From contig SLOR01000345.1 of the NCBI GenBank assembly GCA_007132395.1, forward strand, positions 1 to 6,596: a stretch of 6,596 bases of DNA, read 5' to 3'. Shown here piece by piece: positions 1-6,499 of this stretch. Origin of the DNA: Bacteroidales bacterium (GTDB lineage: Bacteria; Bacteroidota; Bacteroidia; Bacteroidales; UBA7960). A program made the translations under genes and the position numbers. Below the pieces are notes generated by a model. That model had not been told where the DNA came from. It ran no database searches and saw only the letters and a program-made list of their open reading frames with translations. Every line of letters starts with the position of its first letter. Position 1 is the stretch's first letter.

Positions 1-1275
1 CAATACCGATTCTAATAATTGGCAAATATATTCTTTTCCCTCAAATTTTTCCCGTGGATTTAAACAATTATCACAGCTGCCACAATTTTCTTCCTCATGA
101 AGTTCTCCGAAATAATTAAGCAAAATTTTTCTTCGACAAATGGATGATTCGGCATAGGAAACCGTTTCCAGCAGAAGCTGCATTCCAATTTCCTGTTCGG
201 CAACGGGCTTCCCTTTCAGGAATTTTTCCAGTTTCTGGATGTCGTTGTAAGAATAAAAGGCAATACAGTTGCCCTCGCCATCATCGCGCCCGGCGCGTCC
301 TGTTTCCTGATAATAGGATTCAAGGCTTTTGGGAATGTCATGGTGAATCACAAAACGCACGTCGGGTTTGTCAATGCCCATCCCAAATGCGATGGTGGCA
401 ACAATCACATCAATATCTTCCTTAAGAAACTTATCCTGTGTGGCAACGCGTACCTGCGAATCCAGTCCGGCATGGTAGGGAAGTGCATTAATACCGTTCA
501 CCCTTAAGGTTTCGGCCATCTCTTCCACCTTCTTGCGACTCAGGCAGTATATGATGCCTGATTTACCGGCTTGCCCATTAACGAAACGTATGATTTCTTT
601 ATTTACATCTTCGCCCTTGTGCCTGATTTCGTAATAGAGGTTGGGACGGTTAAATGATGATTTGAAAACCTTTGCATGCTGCATATTAAGGTTTTTCATT
701 ATATCCTGCTGCACCTTGGGGGTGGCTGTGGCCGTAAGGGCCATTACCGGAATTTTCTTATCAAATGCCTGAACGATGGAGCGAAGCCTGCGGTACTCAG
801 GCCGGAAGTCGTGCCCCCATTCCGATATACAATGGGCTTCATCTACTGCCACAAAAGCTATATCCAGGGTTTTAAGGAATTCTACATTTTCTTCCTTGGT
901 AAGTGACTCAGGGGCTACATACAGTAACTTGGTAAGCCCGTTGGTAAGGTCTCTTTTAACCTCAATGATTTCGGCCTTGCTTAAGGATGAATTTAAAACA
1001 TGGGCAATACTGTCGTAGGAAGCAAAATTACGGATGGCATCTACCTGGTTTTTCATCAGAGCAATCAGTGGCGACACCACAATGGCGGTTCCTCTGTTGA
1101 TAAGGGCCGGCAACTGGTAGCACATGGATTTACCACCCCCAGTCGGCATTATTACAAAACTATCATTCCCCTGCAACAAATTATTAATTATGGCTTCCTG
1201 ATCTCCTTTAAAAGTATCGTAGCCAAATATTTGCTTTAATAACACCTTTAGAGAAACTTCACTTTTAGTTTCCAT
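1..1275 (-). CDS. recQ: ATP-dependent DNA helicase RecQ (N-terminal 425 codons, cut by window edge)
   Basis: Superfamily 2, 3'-5' DNA helicase acting in recombination and replication-fork repair in the cytoplasm. Reading the minus strand from 1275 gives 425 codons without a stop, running off the left edge. Visible parts: N-terminal Q-motif region (FGYDTFKGDQEA, about residues 18-29), Walker A MPTGGGKS (43-50, K49), DEAH box (145-148) followed by the RecQ aromatic-loop signature CISEWGHDFRPEY (149-161), motif III TATAT, motif VI QETGRAGRD (323-331), then the RecQ zinc cysteines C380, C398, C401 and C404. The winged-helix and any HRDC domain would lie beyond the edge. The start is firm: an in-frame TAA directly precedes the ATG, and homology begins within about 15 residues. 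It is transcribed divergently from kdsD; I see no strong promoter of its own. Family identity is near certain; only the C-terminus is unseen. Confidence 0.96.
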   Translation of the reverse strand, partial: METKSEVSLKVLLKQIFGYDTFKGDQEAIINNLLQGNDSFVIMPTGGGKSMCYQLPALINRGTAIVVSPLIALMKNQVDAIRNFASYDSIAHVLNSSLSKAEIIEVKRDLTNGLTKLLYVAPESLTKEENVEFLKTLDIAFVAVDEAHCISEWGHDFRPEYRRLRSIVQAFDKKIPVMALTATATPKVQQDIMKNLNMQHAKVFKSSFNRPNLYYEIRHKGEDVNKEIIRFVNGQAGKSGIIYCLSRKKVEEMAETLRVNGINALPYHAGLDSQVRVATQDKFLKEDIDVIVATIAFGMGIDKPDVRFVIHHDIPKSLESYYQETGRAGRDDGEGNCIAFYSYNDIQKLEKFLKGKPVAEQEIGMQLLLETVSYAESSICRRKILLNYFGELHEEENCGSCDNCLNPREKFEGKEYICQLLESVL

Positions 1276-1521
1276 TTACCATTAACTGAATTACAAAAAA
1301 AAATAAAATTATTCCTGAATATTTTCCTGCTAAAACAACTTACGTTTTCACCAAACCCCGCTAAAAAAACACAAGCTTAAGACAGACCCTTCAAGTTGCC
1401 CTACAAGCGAACCCGGCGACCAGAAAGAAACCGAAAGGAAAAATTCCGTAGGTTTGCAAAGTAAATTTAGCATTAATAAAGTAGAGCGCAAAAATAATTT
1501 CTCATTTTAATTCCATAGGCT
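1276..1521. other. Divergent intergenic spacer between recQ and kdsD
   Basis: AT-rich 246-base spacer that must hold the promoters of both flanking genes. It contains an A-rich stretch just upstream of recQ, a more G+C-rich middle (about 1380-1450) and the likely kdsD promoter near 1449. No convincing ORF, tRNA-like structure or strong inverted repeat is visible. A minus-strand match to the -7 motif (TATTTTTG, 1496-1489) would give recQ a leader of about 200 bases, but it has no partner -33 element. Confidence 0.6.
1449..1456 (+). promoter_or_regulatory. Candidate Bacteroidota -7 promoter element for kdsD
   Basis: TAGGTTTG fits the TAnnTTTG -7 consensus of the Bacteroidota housekeeping sigma factor. 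It lies 65 bases upstream of the kdsD TTG start, so transcription would begin at roughly 1460-1465. No clear TTG-type -33 element sits about 19-20 bases further upstream, where the sequence is purine-rich. The 11-mer TAGGTTTGCAA recurs, on the other strand, upstream of porV. Confidence 0.5.
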
Positions 1522-2487
1522 TTGAAAACACGGGAAGAGATAAAACAGATAGCACAGGAAACCATAAAAATTGAGTCTGAAGCCATTGCCAATCTTAGCA
1601 ATTTCATCAATGATGACTTTGCCCATTGCGTGGAAAAAATTATCAACAGCAACGGACGGGTGGTTGTAACAGGCATAGGCAAAAGTGCCATCATAGCAGG
1701 AAAAATTGTAGCCACCTTCAACTCTACCGGTACCCCTGCGCTGTTTATGCATGCTGCAGATGCTATCCATGGTGACCTGGGCATGCTGCAGAAAGATGAT
1801 ATCGCCATATGTATCAGCAACAGTGGCAACACCCCAGAAATCAAGGTTATTACCCCCATGCTTAAGTCACAGGGCAACTGCCTTATTGCCATGGTAGGCA
1901 ACATGGAGTCGTACCTGGCACGGCAGGCTGATTTCATTATCAACACCACTGTTGAGCAGGAAGCCAGCCCCGGAAACCCCGCACCTACAAGCAGTACAAC
2001 GGCACAACTGGTAATGGGCGACGCCCTTGCTATTGCCTTGTTGCAATGCCGGGGTTTTTCTACCCAGGATTTTGCCCGCTACCACCCCGGTGGTGCTCTG
2101 GGAAAACAGCTTTACCTGAAGGTGAAGGATTTGTTCGTACACAATGAAAGACCCGAGGTGGATGTTTCGGCCAATATCAGAGACGTAATTCTGGAAATAA
2201 GCAGCAAAAGACTGGGTGCAACTGCAGTAACAGAAAAAGGACTACTCAGGGGCATCATTACCGACGGCGACCTCAGGCGCATGCTCCAGAAACAGGAGAG
2301 GATGGAAGGACTTAAAGCTGTAAATATCATGAGTCACAACCCCAAAACCATCAGTGGAGATATGCTGGCAGTAGATGCCCTTCAGCTTATGCGCAACAAC
2401 AATATTACCCAGCTGGTTGTTATGGAGAATAACATGTTTGCCGGAATGATACACCTGCATGATATTTTGCAGGAAGGAATCATTTAA
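1522..2487 (+). CDS. kdsD: D-arabinose 5-phosphate isomerase (KpsF/GutQ family, SIS + two CBS domains)
   Basis: Interconverts D-ribulose 5-phosphate and D-arabinose 5-phosphate, the first committed step toward KDO of the LPS inner core; cytoplasmic. The 321 residues compare with 328 in E. coli KdsD. SIS sugar-isomerase domain about residues 30-180, with GIGKS (51-55), HAADAIHGDLGM (77-88), SNSGNTPEI (99-107), APTSSTTAQL (154-163) and HPGGALGKQL (188-197). Two CBS domains follow (about 200-260 and 266-321). The E. coli catalytic residues K59, E111, E152 and H193 align with K54, E106, E147 and H188, all at a constant offset of five. The start is TTG: an in-frame TAG lies one codon upstream (1516-1518), no ATG exists until residue 76, and residues 1-30 look like the family's N-terminal helix. 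It could be the paralogue type (GutQ/KpsF), but the same reaction is expected. It begins a same-strand run with the AhpD-like gene and lptB. Confidence 0.95.
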   Translation: MKTREEIKQIAQETIKIESEAIANLSNFINDDFAHCVEKIINSNGRVVVTGIGKSAIIAGKIVATFNSTGTPALFMHAADAIHGDLGMLQKDDIAICISNSGNTPEIKVITPMLKSQGNCLIAMVGNMESYLARQADFIINTTVEQEASPGNPAPTSSTTAQLVMGDALAIALLQCRGFSTQDFARYHPGGALGKQLYLKVKDLFVHNERPEVDVSANIRDVILEISSKRLGATAVTEKGLLRGIITDGDLRRMLQKQERMEGLKAVNIMSHNPKTISGDMLAVDALQLMRNNNITQLVVMENNMFAGMIHLHDILQEGII

Positions 2488-2559
2488 CTTCTTATCTATA
2501 ATAGTTTGATTTCACCCGATTCTCCCGGCCCGTTTAATTCTTCAAAAAAAATTATTTTC

Positions 2560-2907
2560 ATGAGCAATACACTTAACGAATTCAACCAGTACAGGCAAAA
2601 AATGAATGAAAAGATACTGGGTGCCGACAACCTGGTATTGAAAAGACTTTTCAACCTCGACACCAACACCTACGCTGAAGGTGCATTGAGCACCAAAGTA
2701 AAGGAGATGATAGGGCTATCAGCATCCATGGTGTTAAGATGCGACGACTGTGTGAAATACCACCTCCAGAAATGTTTTGAGCTGGGAGTATCCAAAGAAG
2801 AAGTTTTTGAAGTTTTTGCCATATCCAATATTGTGGGGGGTACAATCGTTATTCCTCATTTAAGAAGAGCCGTGGAGTTTTGGGAAGAGTTGGAAAGCGC
2901 AAAATAA
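2560..2907 (+). CDS. AhpD-like / carboxymuconolactone decarboxylase family thiol protein
   Basis: Small all-helical cytoplasmic protein of 115 residues belonging to the CMD/AhpD-like fold. The key segment is CDDCVKYH: C61, C64 and H68, with E49 twelve residues before the first cysteine. This reproduces the spacing of the proton-relay set E118-C130-C133-H137 known for Mycobacterium AhpD, so a redox-active disulfide (peroxidase or disulfide-reductase type chemistry) is plausible. The second AhpD histidine, between the cysteines, is replaced by D63. The length matches single-domain CMD proteins; the substrate is unknown. The ATG at 2560 is preferred over an in-frame TTG at 2506, because the extra 18 residues look non-conserved (Pro/Ser-rich) and homology starts after the ATG. 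It lies 72 bases after kdsD and 68 before lptB and ends in tandem stops, TAATAA. I see no clear promoter of its own, so read-through from kdsD is likely. Confidence 0.85.
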   Translation: MSNTLNEFNQYRQKMNEKILGADNLVLKRLFNLDTNTYAEGALSTKVKEMIGLSASMVLRCDDCVKYHLQKCFELGVSKEEVFEVFAISNIVGGTIVIPHLRRAVEFWEELESAK

Positions 2908-2932
2908 TAAACATAATATCCTCCATAATCCC

Positions 2933-2940
2933 TACCTTTG
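2933..2940 (+). promoter_or_regulatory. Candidate Bacteroidota -7 promoter element for lptB
   Basis: TACCTTTG matches TAnnTTTG exactly and is followed by C, as is common at these promoters. It lies 35 bases before the lptB ATG, giving a leader of about 30 bases. No good -33 element is visible at the expected spacing. If active, lptB has its own start site in addition to read-through from kdsD. Confidence 0.5.
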
Positions 2941-2967
2941 CCCGGCTTACAACCGCAAAAAACTGAC

Positions 2968-2979
2968 ATGAAAAAATGA
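2968..2979 (+). other. Three-codon mini-ORF (Met-Lys-Lys-stop) overlapping the lptB start
   Basis: ATGAAAAAATGA places a start, two lysine codons and a stop so that the stop overlaps the lptB ATG in an ATGA arrangement. The two frames differ by one base across a run of six A. It could couple initiation to lptB, or be accidental. With seven A in the run, the upstream ATG would simply add MKK in frame to LptB. Confidence 0.3.
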
Positions 2980-3701
2980 GGCTTTATACAGAACACATAG
3001 TAAAAAAATACAAGAAACGAACGGTAGTTAACAAGGTTTCCGTTGAGGTAAGCCAGGGAGAAATCGTAGGACTGCTCGGCCCCAACGGTGCGGGCAAAAC
3101 CACCACTTTTTACATGATTGTTGGCCTGATAAAACCCAACGAAGGACGGATATTCCTGGAAAACACCGAAATTACCAAAGAGCCCATGTATAAGAGGGCC
3201 CAGAAAGGTATTGGTTACCTGGCACAGGAAGCCAGTGTTTTCAGGACCCTGAGCGTAGAAGACAACATTAAGGCGGTGCTGGAGTTTACCGACAAAACCA
3301 AATACGAGCAGGCCGAGAAGCTGGAAACCCTGCTGGATGAGTTTGGCTTGCAGCAAATCAGAAAAAGCAAAGGGATAACCCTTTCGGGGGGAGAAAGAAG
3401 AAGAACCGAAATTGCACGCTCGCTGGCCGTTGACCCAAGCTTTATTTTGCTCGACGAACCTTTTGCCGGTGTAGACCCCATTGCCGTGGAGGACATCCAA
3501 ACCATCGTGAGTAAGCTAAAGGAGAAAAACATCGGTGTACTAATCACCGACCACAACGTACATGAAACGCTCAATATTACCGACAGGGCCTATCTGCTCT
3601 TTGAAGGCTCTATCCTCAAGGCCGGCAACGCCGAAGAGCTCGCCAACGATGAGCAGGTGCGAAGAGTGTACCTGGGTGAAAATTTTGTTTTAAGGAGATA
3701 A
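2976..3701 (+). CDS. lptB: LPS export ABC transporter ATP-binding protein LptB
   Basis: Cytoplasmic ATPase subunit of the LptB2FG transporter, which extracts LPS from the inner membrane and drives it through the LptC-LptA-LptDE bridge. The 241 residues equal the length of E. coli LptB. Motifs in order: Walker A GPNGAGKTT (35-43, K41), Q-loop Q84, the LptB-typical segment QEASVFRTLSV (84-94; F89-R90 lie where LptB docks on LptF/LptG coupling helices), ABC signature LSGGERRR (136-143), Walker B ILLDEP (157-162, catalytic E161), D-loop GVDP (165-168) and switch H193. The start at 2976 gives MRLYTEHIVKKY, the normal family N-terminus. An upstream ATG at 2968 is out of frame. The lptF, lptG and lptC genes are not in the window, which is common because lptB is often unlinked. 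The stop codon abuts that of the convergent membrane-protein gene. Confidence 0.96.
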   Translation: MRLYTEHIVKKYKKRTVVNKVSVEVSQGEIVGLLGPNGAGKTTTFYMIVGLIKPNEGRIFLENTEITKEPMYKRAQKGIGYLAQEASVFRTLSVEDNIKAVLEFTDKTKYEQAEKLETLLDEFGLQQIRKSKGITLSGGERRRTEIARSLAVDPSFILLDEPFAGVDPIAVEDIQTIVSKLKEKNIGVLITDHNVHETLNITDRAYLLFEGSILKAGNAEELANDEQVRRVYLGENFVLRR

Positions 3702-4385
3702 TCAGGGAAAAGGTTTCAGTTCTCCGGAAATCATGCTCCACACCGTTGCGTAGTCGTAGCCTGTAATCAGGGGTGCAAAGAATAAAAGCACAAGAAATAC
3801 TCCCAGGAATGATATACTGAACAAGTCGCCTGTTCCATAGGGTTGCACCCATGAAAGTTTCAACCCTGCCTCATCGGCATAACCTGCTTGCTGCTTTTTA
3901 TCCTTCTTTCTTCTAAGTGCCTTAAAGGCCAGCCCCACATCGTCCAGGGTAATAAAAACACCCCTTATAATACGCTGCCATGCAGCAGCACGTGTACCGG
4001 CCTGTGCCACCCGCCCCCCGGTTTGTGCCACCACCCTGGCTCCGGCTGAAAGTCCTGCCATGCCAAAAATAAAATCAAGATATACCGAAAGCCAAAAGGC
4101 AAATATGATCAACCCCATATCCAGTTTCAGTTCCCAGAGCGATTCCAGTAAAGCATAACCGAATTTACGACTCATAAAATACTGCCTGAAAAATTCCAGT
4201 ATCGCATGTACAGACACCACTGCCACCAACCAGAATAGCCCCAGCCAAATGCTAAGCACCACTGCCAGTCCGATATAAAGGATATTAAAGTACAAACAAC
4301 TGTCGTGGCGTAATACCCAACGTACAACAGGATGCATGTTCTCCTCAGTGTTCTGGGTTTTGCTTCCAGGTAATGAGTCTTGCAT
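3702..4385 (-). CDS. Unrecognised multi-pass membrane protein, 227 aa
   Basis: I do not recognise a family. The protein has a short polar N-terminus (residues 1-30), a long hydrophobic stretch at about 32-66 (probably two passes or a hairpin), another at about 89-112, and a last one at about 189-208, so three or four membrane segments. Between the third and last lies a basic, cytoplasm-like region: first an Ala/Gly-rich stretch with regularly spaced arginines (113-141: R117, R125, R132, R138, R141), then a lysine/arginine cluster (158-164, RRKKDKK). No catalytic motif is evident. The start at 4385 leaves only 4 bases after the ispF stop, implying co-transcription and probably coupled translation; Met17 (4337) is a possible alternative start. 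The stop codon is directly adjacent to the lptB stop on the other strand. The clean hydrophobic pattern and operon spacing make it a real gene; the function is unknown. Confidence 0.85.
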   Translation of the reverse strand: MQDSLPGSKTQNTEENMHPVVRWVLRHDSCLYFNILYIGLAVVLSIWLGLFWLVAVVSVHAILEFFRQYFMSRKFGYALLESLWELKLDMGLIIFAFWLSVYLDFIFGMAGLSAGARVVAQTGGRVAQAGTRAAAWQRIIRGVFITLDDVGLAFKALRRKKDKKQQAGYADEAGLKLSWVQPYGTGDLFSISFLGVFLVLLFFAPLITGYDYATVWSMISGELKPFP

Positions 4386-4389
4386 AAAT

Positions 4390-4872
4390 CTATTTTTTAT
4401 ATATCAACACCACGGCCTGTGCTGCCACTCCTCTTCCCTCTCCTACGAAGCCGAGCTTTTCGGTGGTGGTAGCCTTGATGGAAACATCCTCCGCGGAAAT
4501 CCCCATAATACCAGCCAAAACTTCCTGCATCTGCGGGATGTAGGCCGCAATTTTGGGTTTTTGTAAAGAAATGGTGGCATCAATATTACCGATGCTGTAG
4601 CCTTTGTCGTCAATCAAGTTGATGGTTTTTTCAAGTAGCAATTTGCTGTCTATGCCTTTCAGGGCTGGGTCGGTATCCGGAAAATGGTAACCTATATCGC
4701 GCATACCTGCCGCTCCCAGCAACGCATCCATAATGGCATGTATAAGAACATCGGCATCGGAATGCCCCACAGAACCCATTTCGAAAGGAATTTCCAAGCC
4801 CCCCAGGGTAAAAGCATAACCTTCTTCCAGGCGATGCACATCGTATCCAAAACCAACTTTTATATTTATCAT
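4390..4872 (-). CDS. ispF: 2-C-methyl-D-erythritol 2,4-cyclodiphosphate synthase IspF
   Basis: Cytoplasmic trimeric zinc enzyme of the non-mevalonate isoprenoid pathway; it cyclises CDP-methylerythritol 2-phosphate to the 2,4-cyclodiphosphate, releasing CMP. The 160 residues match E. coli IspF (159). Metal ligands D11, H13 (GFGYDVHRL) and H45 (in HSDADVLIHA, 37-46) are present, as are the downstream FPDTDP loop (64-69) and the C-terminal signature KATTTEKLGFVGEGRG (133-148), which forms part of the nucleotide-binding and trimer region. The ATG at 4872 gives the normal short N-terminus. The frame stays open for 101 further codons upstream, but that stretch lacks IspF homology and contains a hairpin terminator, so I exclude it. 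It heads a two-gene unit with the membrane protein. Confidence 0.97.
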   Translation of the reverse strand: MINIKVGFGYDVHRLEEGYAFTLGGLEIPFEMGSVGHSDADVLIHAIMDALLGAAGMRDIGYHFPDTDPALKGIDSKLLLEKTINLIDDKGYSIGNIDATISLQKPKIAAYIPQMQEVLAGIMGISAEDVSIKATTTEKLGFVGEGRGVAAQAVVLIYKK

Positions 4873-4941
4873 GGATGTCGTATTTGATAATTTGTACTTT
4901 TTCCCCCGGTATTTCCCTGCTGACCTCCCCCCGCTTTCGCG

Positions 4942-4949
4942 CAAAATTA
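4942..4949 (-). promoter_or_regulatory. Candidate -7 promoter element for ispF
   Basis: On the minus strand the bases read TAATTTTG, an exact TAnnTTTG match followed by C. It lies 69 bases upstream of the ispF ATG and just past the porV terminator hairpin, where a promoter is needed. No -33 element at good spacing is visible. Confidence 0.4.
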
Positions 4950-5026
4950 ATAAAACAAATCCACTTCGGGTGAAGTTCCATAAAGCCTGATACAATCTTG
5001 CGCTATTACTTCTCGCCAAAACGAAA

Positions 5027-5053
5027 CCGGTTACAGGTAGAACCTGCAACCGG
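5027..5053 (-). terminator. Hairpin terminator downstream of porV
   Basis: As minus-strand RNA, CCGGUUGCAGGU pairs with ACCUGUAACCGG around a UCU loop: 12 contiguous pairs, one of them a G-U wobble. It is followed by the U-rich tail UUUCGUUUU. It starts about 130 bases after the porV stop, so it likely ends porV transcription before ispF. On the plus strand the same hairpin is followed by CAATTATTTTTTC, so it could act in both directions, though no plus-strand gene reads into it here. Confidence 0.7.
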
Positions 5054-5180
5054 CAATTATTTTTTCTAGCGTATGTTCTTTGATATTCTAAAAGGCTGGA
5101 TGCAGGAAGCTGCTCAATCTTGTTCGTTAATACTTTCCGTCCCGGGACTCCGCTCAGCCTAAGCCTTAACCTCAACTTTA

Positions 5181-6422
5181 CTACTGTCCTCTGTCCTGCT
5201 GAGCAGCAATGGCATCAAAGTCGAAGGTAAGAGAGAAACGCAATACATTTTCCAGGGGGCTTCTTTGCATAACAGGAATGATATAGGAGAAATCCAGCCC
5301 GAATACATTATACTTCAGCCCAAGTCCAAGGGTAAAGAACTTTCTGTTTCCTTTGGTTTGGTGTTCGTGAAAGTAACCACCCCTAATGGCGAATTGCCTG
5401 TCGTACCAGTATTCAATACCCATTCCATAGGTTATTTCATTTAGTTCTTCACTGAATCCACCGGGAGCATCGGTAAAGGAACCAAACATACCAGCCACAA
5501 CCGAGCGGTTAGGGTCTTGCCCTCTGGCAATTACCAGGTTATTGTCGTCGTCTCTCACTACTTCTCCGTCTTCATTCCTAAGGTATATGGGCGGTGTGGG
5601 CACCATTAGTTTATTCAAATCAAGACTGAAAGCAATGGAGTTAAATTCATCCAAATCAAGGCGGAGGGTAGGCCCCAGGCGCAAATTGATGGGAATGAAG
5701 TTGGCATTGATATCGTCGGAGTAGGATATTTTGTTACCGATGTTGGAGATATTAATTCCAGCAGAAAAGGTTGCCGGGGTTCTTCTCCAGTCCAGTTCTC
5801 TCTGGTAGTAGGCTGATACATCTGCTGCCAGCGCCCAGCCGGGATTGGTGGGTTGCGAGCCTACATCCTGTCCTTGCGTAAGATTAGAGTGAATATAGCG
5901 TACAGCAATACCCCCTGAGAAATTTTCACTCAACTTTCGTGCATAAGCCACGTCGATGGCAAACTCGCTGGGGCGATACACTCCGAGATCTTCTCCTGCC
6001 TCACCGGTAAACTGGATATCTCCCAAGGAGAAAAACACCAGCGATGCAGCCACCGTTTGCATATCGTCAATGCGCTTATAGCCACTCAGATAGGAGAGAT
6101 TAATGTCGTTAACCAAATTTCTGAGCCAGGGAGTATAATTCAGCGATAAAGCCATATCCTGTTCGACAAAGGCATATTTGGCCGGATTCCAGTGCATGGA
6201 ATTGGCATCGGGCCTTGTGGAAACCCCCACATCACCCATGGCACCTGACCTGGCGTCGGGTGCAATCATTAAAAAAGGGACAGCAGTAGTAATGGTGTTT
6301 ACCCGGTCCTGCCCAAGCAAATCATCATAGATGGGGTCCGAACCCTGTGCAAACCCATTAGAACCGGATACTACAGCCAGTAAAAAAACAAAAACAACCG
6401 TTTTTCGGAAAAAGAGCTTCAT
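5181..6422 (-). CDS. porV: Type IX secretion system outer-membrane protein PorV (LptO)
   Basis: Outer-membrane beta-barrel of the FadL-like PorV family. In known type IX systems it binds cargo C-terminal domains leaving the Sov translocon and delivers them to the PorU sortase for anchoring to the cell surface. The 413-residue precursor has a signal peptide: K2/R6/K7, a hydrophobic core (8-18) and probable cleavage after GFA (23-25). The mature N-terminus carries the strongly conserved PorV segment at 41-85, including TAVPFLMIAPDARSGAMGD and HWNPAKYAF. The rest shows alternating strands typical of a barrel, a loop with FTDAPGGFSEELNEI that PorV proteins share, and a terminal strand FSLTFDF followed by a short polar tail. 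The ATG at 6422 is chosen over an in-frame ATG at 6485 because it starts the signal peptide; the longer form would bury it behind 21 polar residues. porU, a frequent upstream neighbour, is not visible in the 174 bases remaining. Confidence 0.94.
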   Translation of the reverse strand: MKLFFRKTVVFVFLLAVVSGSNGFAQGSDPIYDDLLGQDRVNTITTAVPFLMIAPDARSGAMGDVGVSTRPDANSMHWNPAKYAFVEQDMALSLNYTPWLRNLVNDINLSYLSGYKRIDDMQTVAASLVFFSLGDIQFTGEAGEDLGVYRPSEFAIDVAYARKLSENFSGGIAVRYIHSNLTQGQDVGSQPTNPGWALAADVSAYYQRELDWRRTPATFSAGINISNIGNKISYSDDINANFIPINLRLGPTLRLDLDEFNSIAFSLDLNKLMVPTPPIYLRNEDGEVVRDDDNNLVIARGQDPNRSVVAGMFGSFTDAPGGFSEELNEITYGMGIEYWYDRQFAIRGGYFHEHQTKGNRKFFTLGLGLKYNVFGLDFSYIIPVMQRSPLENVLRFSLTFDFDAIAAQQDRGQ

Positions 6423-6499
6423 CTGTATAAATTTATTATTTGTAAGATATTTCTGTTTGCCTGCATTGCCTTTTGCAACTTTCAATATGTTTCAACTTG

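Larger units (their letters stand above)
4873..5180. other. Intergenic region between porV and ispF
   Basis: This 308-base stretch holds, in minus-strand order, a cluster of redundant stops after porV, a perfect palindrome GTCCCGGGAC (5139-5148), the hairpin terminator at 5053-5027 and a candidate -7 element at 4949-4942 for ispF. One minus-strand frame is open throughout and joins ispF in frame. I judge it non-coding because it spans the terminator and the promoter. Confidence 0.6.

Noticed and set aside
144..1239. Several plus-strand open frames of 76-93 codons
   Set aside because: They lie antisense within the intact recQ frame, have no coding signatures and are explained as shadows.
2502..2508. 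TAGTTTG as a promoter element for the AhpD-like gene
   Set aside because: It is one base short of the TAnnTTTG spacing and has no -33 partner.
2506..2559. In-frame TTG extension of the AhpD-like gene
   Set aside because: It adds 18 Pro/Ser-rich residues with no family counterpart; a normal ATG follows at 2560.
3694..3725. Possible hairpin GGAGA/TCTCC at the lptB end
   Set aside because: Only 5 pairs with a 22-base loop and no T-run; not a credible terminator.
6423..6485. Longer porV start at 6485
   Set aside because: It would place 21 polar residues before a clear signal peptide, and the predicted transcription start lies almost on that ATG.
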